The notes below the pieces were generated by a model. That model was not told the origin of the DNA and made no database searches. It worked only from the letters and a program-made list of their open reading frames with translations. A DNA stretch of 64,000 bases. Origin: Agromyces sp. Marseille-P2726 (GTDB lineage Bacteria > Actinomycetota > Actinomycetes > Actinomycetales > Microbacteriaceae). The DNA lies in contig NZ_CADDWM010000015.1 in NCBI RefSeq assembly GCF_902809835.1, forward strand, positions 124,001 through 188,000. Reading direction: 5' to 3'. Made by a program: the position numbers and the translations under genes. How positions within the stretch are numbered: the stretch's first letter is position 1; each line of letters starts with the position of its first letter. Positions 56,702 to 64,000 of the stretch are shown one piece after another.

Positions 56702-58076
56702 TCACTCTGCGGGCGTCGAGGCAACGCCCGCGTCGGCTCGGCGTTCGGCGATCTCGCCGACGAGACGGCGGTACACGCTCTCGGTCAACGGGTAGGCGAA
56801 CATGATCAGTCCCGTGACGAGCAGCGTGACCACGAGGACACCACCCGCGGCCACTCGCACGGCGGCGATGGCGCTGTCGGACTGCGTCTCGGCCCCCGAC
56901 ACGTACCCGCCGATGCCGATGGTGTACGCGGCCGCTGCGCCTCCGACGGCTTGGCCCGCCTTGCGCATGAACGAGAGCACGGAGTAGCTGGCACCCTCGG
57001 CACGCACGCCGTTCTTCCAGTCGCCGTAGTCGACGGTGTCGGCCTGCAAGGCCCAGATCAGAGTACTGATGAGCCCGAGCGGAACGCCGAGGAGTCCGTA
57101 GGCGACGATCCCGATGATCGGGATCGATGACGGGGCGAGCGCGACGCCGAGCGCGACCACGGAACCGATGAACGCCGCGAGCAGGTAGGTGCGTTTCTTG
57201 CCGATAGCGCTGATGAGCTTCGGGACGATCGCGGCGGCGACCAGCATGCCTGCGGTCTGCCCGACGGTCAGCCAGATGTAGTAGTCGGCGTTGCCCAGCA
57301 CATCGCGTGCGTAGTAGACGGCCACCGTCTGCAGCGAGAACATCCCGCTGAGAAATACCAGGGCCGCGATGCAGAGGATGATCAGCGGCCGGTTCTGGCG
57401 CAGCATGCTGAGCGTGTCGCGCAGGGTCGTGGTGCTCGTCGAGCGTTTCACCGTCTCGCGCGAGGTGGCGAAGCACCACAGGTACAGGCCGACGCCGACC
57501 AGGGCGAACACCACCGTGGTGACGGTCAGTGACAGCTGGAGGTTCTCGGCGCCGTCGATCTGCGGGGCGACGACCAGTGCGATCACGAGGATCGTCAGGC
57601 TCGCAGCGATCGACCGAGACGTCGACAGCTTCGCCCGTTCGTCGGACTCCTGCGTCATCGCCGCCGCAAGCGATCCGTAGGGGATGTTGACGAAGCTGTA
57701 GACCAAGTTGGAACAGGGCGTAGGTGACGAACGCCCAGATCACCTTGCCGGCGTCGCTGAGTGCACTCGGAATGCTGAACATGGCGACGAGCAGCAGCAT
57801 CAGCGGAACCGATCCGAACAGGAGGTACGGGCGGAACCGGCCCCACCGAGTGGAGGTCCGGTCGACCCGACCCCCTGCGATGAGGTCCGAGACGCCGCCT
57901 CAGATGCGCACGACGAGGAAGAGCGTGCCGGCGGTCGCGGCGCTGATGCCGGCGACATCCGTGTAATAGATCAGGATGAACGCCGAGACCATCGAGAAGG
58001 TGAGGTTGTTCGCCGCATCACCCGCCGCATACCCGAGATACTGCGACGTGCGAAGCGAACCTCCGGTCTCGGCCAT
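56702..58076 (-). pseudogene. GPH-family sugar transporter, nonsense codon and frameshift
   Basis: Glycoside-pentoside-hexuronide:cation symporter type. It opens at ATG 58076 with ETGGSLRTSQYLGYAAGDAAN and shows ILIYYTDVAGISAATAGTLFLVVRI, then TGA (57902-57900) where relatives have Trp, then GGVSDLIAGGRVDRTSTRWGRFRPYLLFG, then a frameshift around 57705-57715 after TYALFQ, and then a complete C-terminal part starting LVYSFVNIPYGSLAAAM. Two lesions make it non-functional as read. It lies between the kinase-like gene (TGATG overlap) and GH3 (12-base gap). Confidence 0.85.
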
Positions 58077-58760
58077 CAGCGTTCCGATCGACGCTCGGTG
58101 CCGCGGGTGGATCGGGCGTCACGGGCGCGGTCCGTGGCCGCTCGGACGATGAGCTCGACGCAGGCGTCGAGGCGCAGGGCCGTCGTGTCGAGCACCAGGT
58201 GGTAGAGCGCAGGATCTTCGACGCGGACGCCGTAGACCCTGCGCGCGTACTCCAGCCGGGCGGCATCCGTGCGCTTGAGCCGCCGCGCCGCCGTCTCCTC
58301 GTCGATGCCGTACGTCGTCGCCGCCTGCCGCACCCGAGCCTCGACCGGCCCACGCAGATAGACGTGGAGCGCCCAGGGGACGGATTGCAGCACGACCATG
58401 GCGGCATGACCCAGTATCACGCCGCCGGTGTGCCGGGTGCGTGCGAGCACCTCCTCGATGTGTCCGCGCACATCGCTCTGCTGCAGATCCAGTCGTTCCA
58501 TCGACCCGCCGGCCTCGCCCGTCGTGGTGCTCAGACGGCCGAGGCTTGCGGTGAGACGGCCCATCGGCGTGCGGGGCTCATCGCCGATCTGCGCGACCGC
58601 CGTCTCGGTCTGTCCCGTATGGGTCGCGACCGCGCGCGAGGTCGCGACCTAGGAACTCGACTCCCAGCCGCTCCGCGACTCGCGGACCCACGACGCTGCA
58701 GGCGGCGCCGTACAGGGCGGCCAAGGTCACCAAGGGCGGATGCTGCACGAGGGCGCCCAT
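58076..58760 (-). pseudogene. Cytidylate-kinase-like (AAA_26) gene, frameshifted
   Basis: Resembles the cytidylate-kinase-like family. The N-terminal part reads MGALVQHPPLVTLAALYGAACSVVGPRVAERLGVEFLGRDLA; around 58635 the frame shifts and continues VATHTGQTETAVAQIGDEPRTPMGRLTASLGRLS and onward (SDVRGHIEEVLARTRHTGGVILGHAAMVVL, YLRGPVEARVR). Family members bind nucleotide and phosphorylate small substrates, here unknown. Its stop overlaps the transporter start (TGATG). The shift is a single-base-scale difference in CTCGCGCGCGGTCGCG. Confidence 0.75.
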
Positions 58761-58867
58761 GCCTATGGGTCTAGCATGCGAGTCGAGGCCCAACAAGCCG
58801 TTGAGACGCCCACCCCTTCGACGACCGCATGACGGTCGCCACTGCCAGACGGCGGGCCACATCGCGT

Positions 58868-60064
58868 TCACTCGTGTTCGGGCAGCAGCGGCGGCGACCA
58901 GCCCGGATCGCGACCGAGCTGCGCGGCTCGCGCGACGGACATCGCGCCGAAGCGATCGCGCACTGCATCCAGCGCCCGGTCGAGGCGTGCCCCGTCGTCC
59001 CAGTCGATCGGCAGTTCCGGCTGGATGCCGTCGGCCCGTGCCAGCTGTGCCAGCGAGACGCCGATCAGGGTGATGCCGCGTTCGGCGATCTCGGGCAGCG
59101 CCGCGGTGAGCAGCCCTCGCGCGACGGCCAGCAGCACTGCCGTGCGGTCGGACGGTGCACCGAGGGTGCGAGATCGGGTGGCCTTCGCGAAGTCCCCATA
59201 GCGAAGACGCAGCACGACGGTGCGGCACATCCGGCCCCCATCGCGGAGACGGCGGACGAGCCGATCGACGATCTGGGTGAGGATGAGGTCGAGTTCGTCG
59301 GGTGAGCGCGGACGGCTGCCGAGCGCCCGCTGGGAGCCGATCGAGCCGCGGCGGCGGGTGGTGTCGACCGGGCGGGGGTCGCGGAGCCGGGCCAACGCGT
59401 GGAGGTGTGCGCCGGTCGCACTGCCCAGTAGCCTCTCCGCGGTCGCGGCTTCGAGCTCGGCCAGTTGACCGACCGTGCGAATACCGAGACGGTGCAGCTT
59501 CTCAGCGTTGACGGCACCCACTCCCCACAGCCGCTCGACGGGCAGCGGGAGCAGGAACGCCTGCTCGCGCTCGGGCTCGACCACGAGAAGCCCGTCGGGC
59601 TTGCTCACCGCACTGGCGACCTTCGCGAGGAACTTGGTGCGCGCGATCCCGACCGAGATGGGCAGCCCGACCTCTGTACGAACCCGCTCACGCAATCGCA
59701 CCGCGATCTGCTCGGGAGTGCCTGCGATGCGTCGGAGACCCCCGACCTCGAGGAACGCCTCGTCGATGGAGATCCCCTCCACGAGCGGCGTCGTATCGCG
59801 GAAGATCGCGAACACAGCGCGGCTGGCCGTCGAATAGGCGTCCATCCGTGGCCGGACGACCACCGCATCGGGGCAGAGGTCGCGCGCCTGTCGGCCGCCC
59901 ATGGCGGTGCGCACCCCACGGGCCTTCGCCTCGTAGCTCGCCGCCAGCACGACACCGCCGCCGACGATGACCGGCCGGCCGCGCAGCTCGGGCGCGTCAC
60001 GCTGTTCGACCGAGGCGTAGAACGCGTCGAGATCCGCGTGCAACACCGTGGCCTCGCCCCGCAT
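58868..60064 (-). CDS. dinB: DNA polymerase IV (DinB, Y-family)
   Basis: Translesion polymerase, 398 residues. HADLDAFYASVEQ carries the first catalytic Asp, and ISIDEAFLEVGGL the D/E pair of the palm; ISVGIARTKFLAKVASAVSKPDGLL, the HhH-like LWGVGAVNAEKLHRLGIRTVGQLAEL and the little-finger domain (RGSIGSQRALGSRPRSPDELD) follow. The ATG has GGGAGG ahead, and a GTG 12 bases earlier is the alternative. The C-terminal PELPIDWDD region is not a classical beta-clamp motif. Confidence 0.93.
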   Translation of the reverse strand: MRGEATVLHADLDAFYASVEQRDAPELRGRPVIVGGGVVLAASYEAKARGVRTAMGGRQARDLCPDAVVVRPRMDAYSTASRAVFAIFRDTTPLVEGISIDEAFLEVGGLRRIAGTPEQIAVRLRERVRTEVGLPISVGIARTKFLAKVASAVSKPDGLLVVEPEREQAFLLPLPVERLWGVGAVNAEKLHRLGIRTVGQLAELEAATAERLLGSATGAHLHALARLRDPRPVDTTRRRGSIGSQRALGSRPRSPDELDLILTQIVDRLVRRLRDGGRMCRTVVLRLRYGDFAKATRSRTLGAPSDRTAVLLAVARGLLTAALPEIAERGITLIGVSLAQLARADGIQPELPIDWDDGARLDRALDAVRDRFGAMSVARAAQLGRDPGWSPPLLPEHE

Positions 60065-60233
60065 CCCGCCTCCCACCGTTCGCCCCTACTGCGGATGGTC
60101 GCATGCACCGGGGACACGCGCTGGTCCGTTCCCTCGCGGCGATTCGTTGACGCGGCCCGCCGGCCGGGGCCAGCCTGTAGGAGACAGGCGGAACCATTCC
60201 CCGCCATCACCGACGCCTCGAGGAGCGATCGCC

Positions 60234-60656
60234 ATGTCCGCATCCACCCATGAGACGCTGATCCGCGAGTACATCGACGCGGTGTTCAACCGGCATGAGC
60301 TCGACGATCTCGGGTCGTACTGGGTCGAGGACCTCTCGTCCCACTGGATGGGCCAGGAGACCCTTGAGGGACTGCCGGCGTGGCGGGCGGCGATGTCGAG
60401 CTTCTTCACCGCCTTCCCCGACCTCACCTACACGCTCGACGACCTCTTCTTCGCCGGCGACCGCGGCGTGTGGCGCGGTCGCTGGCGCGGAACTCTGCAC
60501 GGCGACTGGGCCGGGATCGCCGCGTCGGGGAGAAAGGCGGTGTGGACCGCCATCATCATCGGGCGCTTCGCTGGCGGGAAGCTCGCGGAGGACTGGGTGG
60601 AATACGACCGGCTCGGCCTCTATCGCCAGCTCGGCGACATCCCGCTCGACGGTTGA
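60234..60656 (+). CDS. SnoaL-like / ester cyclase family protein
   Basis: 140-residue NTF2-fold protein of the SnoaL polyketide-cyclase-like group: REYIDAVFNRHELDDLGSYWVEDL, FFTAFPDLTYTLDDLFFAGDRGVWRGRWRGTLHG, and the typical Asp/His surround the pocket. Most such proteins in primary genomes have no assigned reaction. GAGGAGC precedes the ATG. Divergent from dinB, no operon context. Confidence 0.82.
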   Translation: MSASTHETLIREYIDAVFNRHELDDLGSYWVEDLSSHWMGQETLEGLPAWRAAMSSFFTAFPDLTYTLDDLFFAGDRGVWRGRWRGTLHGDWAGIAASGRKAVWTAIIIGRFAGGKLAEDWVEYDRLGLYRQLGDIPLDG

Positions 60657-60731
60657 TCGACGAGTCGGGCGGCCAGCCGGCGTCACCGTGCGTCGCGGCT
60701 CTGGCGGGGCGCCCTCCGATCCGGGCTTGCG

Positions 60732-61355
60732 TCAGCGAAGCGCGTCTGCCAGTCGGTCCACCTCGGCTCGCGCGTGTTCGAGCTCATCGAGGTCGCGCTG
60801 GAACGTGTCGATGCGATCGTCGAGATCGTCGCCGGAAGCGCGGTGCGCCGACAGGATCTGCAGGTCGGCTCTCGCCGTGGCTGCTGACCCGGCGAGCGCC
60901 GCCGAAAGCGCTTCGACGGCGACGATGAGGTCGGCTTCGACATGGCGGTTGCCGATGTCGGCGAGCAGGCGCGCTTCGTCGACGAGGGATGCCGCGAGCC
61001 TGCCCACCGCGACCGAGGAAGCCGTCGCCTCGACGGTGGTCGAGCGCACCGCGCGTTCGCGATCAGGACCGGCATCCATCGCGAGCGCCGCCCCGAACGC
61101 GGCAGATCGCTCGCCGTCCGTCTCCGCTGCCGCGGTCGCCCGGCGTCGAACCCGGTCGACCCTCGCGGACGCCCGCCCGGCTGCCGGATCGTCATCCGAG
61201 TATCCGGCCACCATGCCGAGCAGGGCAGCGGAGATGGCCGTCATCACCGCGCACGCCGCGCCGCCTCCGGGCGCTCCGTGCGCCTGCGCCAGGTGGTGCA
61301 GCCACTCGTCGAGCGGTGTCTCGCTGGCAACGAGGTCCTCGTCGTCGGCGCTCAT
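60732..61355 (-). CDS. Formiminotransferase-cyclodeaminase-like protein (FTCD_C)
   Basis: 207-residue helical protein of the cyclodeaminase/cyclohydrolase family. The glycine-rich motif HGAPGGGAACAVMTAISAALLGMVAGYS is the family signature, then RRRATAAAETDGERSAAFGAAL. The histidine- or folate-linked enzyme converts 5-formiminotetrahydrofolate to methenyl-THF; no formiminotransferase domain is present. Stands alone here, so its pathway is unclear. Confidence 0.85.
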   Translation of the reverse strand: MSADDEDLVASETPLDEWLHHLAQAHGAPGGGAACAVMTAISAALLGMVAGYSDDDPAAGRASARVDRVRRRATAAAETDGERSAAFGAALAMDAGPDRERAVRSTTVEATASSVAVGRLAASLVDEARLLADIGNRHVEADLIVAVEALSAALAGSAATARADLQILSAHRASGDDLDDRIDTFQRDLDELEHARAEVDRLADALR

Positions 61356-61407
61356 GTCGATCGAGGTGACACTCGAGGTCGGTTGGATGCAAGCCGTGCC
61401 ATGGCTC

Positions 61408-62193
61408 TCAGCCTAGGTCGAGCGTCTCGGGAGCCGCAGCGATGAGAGGCCCGACCGAGATCGCATCGACGGCGGCGTCTCCGCGGATGCGCCGCATGGT
61501 GGCGACCACTTCTGCGACGACGTCGGGGGTGAGCTGGCCGCACACCACGCTATGAGGGCCGAGCGGAGCGAGCCCGCCCGCACGAACTCGAATCACCTCC
61601 CAGCCGACTTCGCGCAGCGCGTCGTCTTTCTCGAGGTCGGATGCCTCCTTCAGCACCAGGTGCGCACGCCGAGACCGACCCGGGTCGTCGTACTCGACGG
61701 CGATGCGCAGCGCCGGCACGATGACGTCGGGCCAGACCTCGCGGCGGCTGTAGAACGTGCGCGCGATGTGGATGGCGTTGACGCGGTGATTGAGTCGGAT
61801 GCGTTCGGCGAGCATCGCCTTGAGCCGCTGTTCGGTCTGCGAGGTGCGCGTTCGCAGCGATGGGTTCATGAACGGCAAACCCGCCTCGGCGACCGCCGCC
61901 GGAGCGGTCGCGCTCGTGCGGCACTTGGCGCACGCGGTGCCGGTGAGCATCTCGCGCACCGTGGCCGTGTAGCGATCGTGCCCGCGCGTGCAGACCCACT
62001 CGTAGCTGGCGCCGACTCGGGTCTCGCGGGCGAGCGCGGTGCGATGCGGCGGAGCCACCCTGCCGAGAAGCTCTGCTCGCGACCGGTGGGTCTCGTCGAT
62101 CAGCATGCAGAGCGGACAGACGCGGCCCAGCGCCACGACCCCCGCGGCCCCGGCGTCGGCGCCGTGCCCGCACCGGAAGCTCACCGCGACCAC
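61408..62193 (-). CDS. Zinc-ribbon protein with nuclease-like C-terminal domain
   Basis: 261 residues. The first half has Cys/His clusters (FRCGHGADAG with CPLC, then YEWVCTRGHDRYTATVREMLTGTACAKC), matching DUF4379-type zinc ribbons. The second half (SQTEQRLKAMLAERIRLNHRVNAIHIARTFYSRREVWPDVIVPALRIAVEYDDPGRSRRAHLVLKEASDLEKDDALREVGWEVIRVR) has the form of DUF559/Vsr-like endonuclease domains with PDV...EYD...K. Not characterised as far as I know. GTG start; reads toward the cyclodeaminase-like gene. Confidence 0.7.
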   Translation of the reverse strand: MVAVSFRCGHGADAGAAGVVALGRVCPLCMLIDETHRSRAELLGRVAPPHRTALARETRVGASYEWVCTRGHDRYTATVREMLTGTACAKCRTSATAPAAVAEAGLPFMNPSLRTRTSQTEQRLKAMLAERIRLNHRVNAIHIARTFYSRREVWPDVIVPALRIAVEYDDPGRSRRAHLVLKEASDLEKDDALREVGWEVIRVRAGGLAPLGPHSVVCGQLTPDVVAEVVATMRRIRGDAAVDAISVGPLIAAAPETLDLG

Positions 62194-62273
62194 GGTCGAT
62201 CACCCCGAAGTTCCACGGGTCCATCGTGGCGGATGCCGCCGACACTGTCGTCCGCTGCCACGAGAATGAGCAG

Positions 62274-64000
62274 GTGCACGTGATCATCGGGGCCGCGGGG
62301 CGAGACCGATTTGCGCTCACCGTTCCCGAGCGAGGAGGCGAGCCGATCGCCGTCGTGGCGACCGATGAGCTTCCCGACGTCGTGCGAGAGCTCGAGGCGA
62401 GGTCGAGGCCCCGCTGGGTGTGGGCCGACACCCGCCGGTCGTACCCAGCCCTGCTCGAGGCCGGCGTGCGGGTCGGGCGTTGCCACGACCTCCGTCTCTG
62501 CGGTGCCATCGTCGACCACTCGACGTTCACCGAGCAGACTCGGGCGACGGGGCGGTATCCGCGGCCCGCATGGCTGCCGCCGGGTCCTGCCGAGGCGGGG
62601 CAGTCCGTTCCCGCCCCATCGACCGACCGAAGCACCACGCTCTTCGACCTCGACGACTTCGATGACGGGACGCAGGGGTCGCGGCCGGACGACCGAAGGC
62701 CGGCAGCGAGCGAGGCCGCGAAGGATGCCGCCATCGGCCCCGACCCGGCCGGCGACGCGCTGACCCGTGAGCTCGAGCGCCAGCTCGCCCTGGTCGACGA
62801 GAGCTCCGACCCGGCCGCCCTTCGCCTCCTCCTCGCCGCCGAGTCGGCGGGCGCCCTCATCGGCGCCGAGATGCAGGCGGCGGGTCTCCCTTGGGATCGC
62901 AGGGTTCACGAGTCCGTGCTCGAGGGCGAGCTCGGCCCTCGGCCCGCGCCCGGATGGAAGCCGGCACGGATGGAGGAGCTCGCCGCCCGGGTGCGCGACG
63001 AGCTCGGCGCGGCATCCGTGAACCTCGACTCCCAGGTCGACCTCCTGCGTGCGCTCCGTGCCGCGGGCATCGGCGTCTCGTCGACCGCGAGGTGGGAGCT
63101 GCGGGAGCACGACCACCCGGCCATCGAGCCGCTCATCGCCTACAAGAAGCTGGCGCGGTTGCTCAGTGCCAACGGCTGGGCCTGGCTCGACGAGTGGGTG
63201 GTCGACGGGCGGTTCCGTCCCGAGTACGTGCCCGGGGGCACGGCGACCGGCCGGTGGGCCACTTCGGGTGGCGGCGCACTGCAGCTGCCGAAACTCGTGC
63301 GCCGCGCCGTGGTCGCCGATCCCGGCTGGACGCTCGTGGTGGCCGACGCGGCCCAGCTCGAGCCGCGGGTGCTCGCCGGCATGTCGCACGACGAGGCGAT
63401 GGCGGCGGCGAGTCGTGGTCGCGATCTCTACGCCCGACTGGTCGATGCCGGTGTCGTCGCCACCCGTGACGAGGCGAAGATCGCCATCCTCGGCGCGATG
63501 TACGGCGCCACCACCGGCGACAGCGGGCGGCTCGTGCCGCGGCTCGCACGGGCGTTCCCCCGTGCGATGGCGCTGGTCGACCGTGCGGCGCACGTGGGCG
63601 AGCGCGGCGGTTCGGTGACGACGCTCCTCGGCCGATCCTCGCCTCCGCCGTCCGCAGAGTGGCGCGCGGTGCAAGCGCGGGCAAGCGAACCCGAGGCGAC
63701 GCCTTCCGATGAGCGTCGCGCGAGATCGTCGGCGCGCGATTGGGGCCGATTCACGAGGAACTTCGTCGTGCAGGGCAGCGCGGCCGAGTGGTCGTTGTGC
63801 TGGATGGCGGCACTTCGGAGCCGCCTCGAGGTCATCGCGCGTCGCACCGGCGCCCAGTTCGCCGACGCGCCACGGTCGGGCCCCGTCTTCCGACGTGCGC
63901 CGCACCTCGTCTACTACCTGCACGACGAGATCATCGTGCATGCCCCCGAACCGGTCGCCGCCGAGGTCGCTGATGCCGTGCAGGCGTCGGCACGGGAGGC
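62274..64000 (+). CDS. Family-A DNA polymerase with 3'-5' exonuclease-like N-terminus (partial)
   Basis: The frame begins at GTG with HVIIGAAGRDRFALTVPERGGE and has not ended at the window edge, so the last residues are missing. The polymerase palm motif A reads VVADAAQLEPRVLAGMS (variant of DYSQIELR), the QLPKLVRR stretch and the motif C HDE in YYLHDEIIVHAPE are seen; WATSGGGALQLP corresponds to the fingers region. The N-terminal 150 residues (EARSRPRWVWADTRRSYPALLEAGVRVGRCHDLRLCGAIVDHS) fit an inactive 3'-5' exonuclease fold. A divergent actinobacterial PolA-like enzyme; repair role inferred. Confidence 0.85.
   Translation, partial: MHVIIGAAGRDRFALTVPERGGEPIAVVATDELPDVVRELEARSRPRWVWADTRRSYPALLEAGVRVGRCHDLRLCGAIVDHSTFTEQTRATGRYPRPAWLPPGPAEAGQSVPAPSTDRSTTLFDLDDFDDGTQGSRPDDRRPAASEAAKDAAIGPDPAGDALTRELERQLALVDESSDPAALRLLLAAESAGALIGAEMQAAGLPWDRRVHESVLEGELGPRPAPGWKPARMEELAARVRDELGAASVNLDSQVDLLRALRAAGIGVSSTARWELREHDHPAIEPLIAYKKLARLLSANGWAWLDEWVVDGRFRPEYVPGGTATGRWATSGGGALQLPKLVRRAVVADPGWTLVVADAAQLEPRVLAGMSHDEAMAAASRGRDLYARLVDAGVVATRDEAKIAILGAMYGATTGDSGRLVPRLARAFPRAMALVDRAAHVGERGGSVTTLLGRSSPPPSAEWRAVQARASEPEATPSDERRARSSARDWGRFTRNFVVQGSAAEWSLCWMAALRSRLEVIARRTGAQFADAPRSGPVFRRAPHLVYYLHDEIIVHAPEPVAAEVADAVQASARE

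Overview
The window is a contiguous stretch of a high-GC actinobacterial chromosome. Gene content and order (lepA, DUF1990, hemW, hrcA-dnaJ, rsmE-HIT-phoH-ybeY-corC-era, leuA, recO-uppS, dus-dgt-dnaG), frequent GTG/TTG starts and a recurrent palindromic intergenic repeat (GGTGGTCGAGTAGCG ... CGCTACTCGACGACC) all point to a member of the Microbacteriaceae (Agromyces-like). The family placement is inferred from gene content and was not tested by a search.

Layout. 0-12 kb: translation, chaperone and ribosome-maturation genes in tightly packed operons; hrcA has a CIRCE operator. 12-16.6 kb: a NarL-type two-component system followed by a MacB-like ABC exporter, separated by a triplicated repeat that includes the end of the response-regulator gene. 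16.6-28.6 kb: leuA with a leucine-rich leader peptide and attenuator, recO-uppS, a DsbA-like oxidoreductase, an IS110-family element sitting inside a repeat cluster, ybaK, dus-dgt-dnaG. 28.7-35.2 kb: a complete peptide ABC transporter (binding protein, two permeases, a fused double ATPase and an extra ATPase). 35.3-39.5 kb: tRNA-Asn, azlCD, def, a DMT transporter, a GT4 glycosyltransferase and a CAT-anticodon tRNA.

39.5-49.1 kb is an accessory island directly behind that tRNA. It is bracketed by two different IS256-family elements (the first with a frameshifted transposase, the second intact with clear 9-bp target duplications). Between them lie a LuxR-type regulator and, divergently, three large genes of unknown function. 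The third protein carries a PD-(D/E)xK-like motif. This cassette is the best candidate for an undescribed system.

49.2-64 kb is mixed: a lipoprotein serpin, an alpha/beta hydrolase, DUF1992, a divergent glucose-6-phosphate dehydrogenase, an SMP-30 lactonase, then a sugar locus (GH3 glycosidase, GPH-type transporter, cytidylate-kinase-like gene) in which all three consecutive genes carry frameshifts and one has a nonsense codon. It continues with DNA polymerase IV, a SnoaL-like protein, a cyclodeaminase-like protein, a zinc-ribbon/nuclease-like protein and a family-A DNA polymerase that runs off the end of the window.
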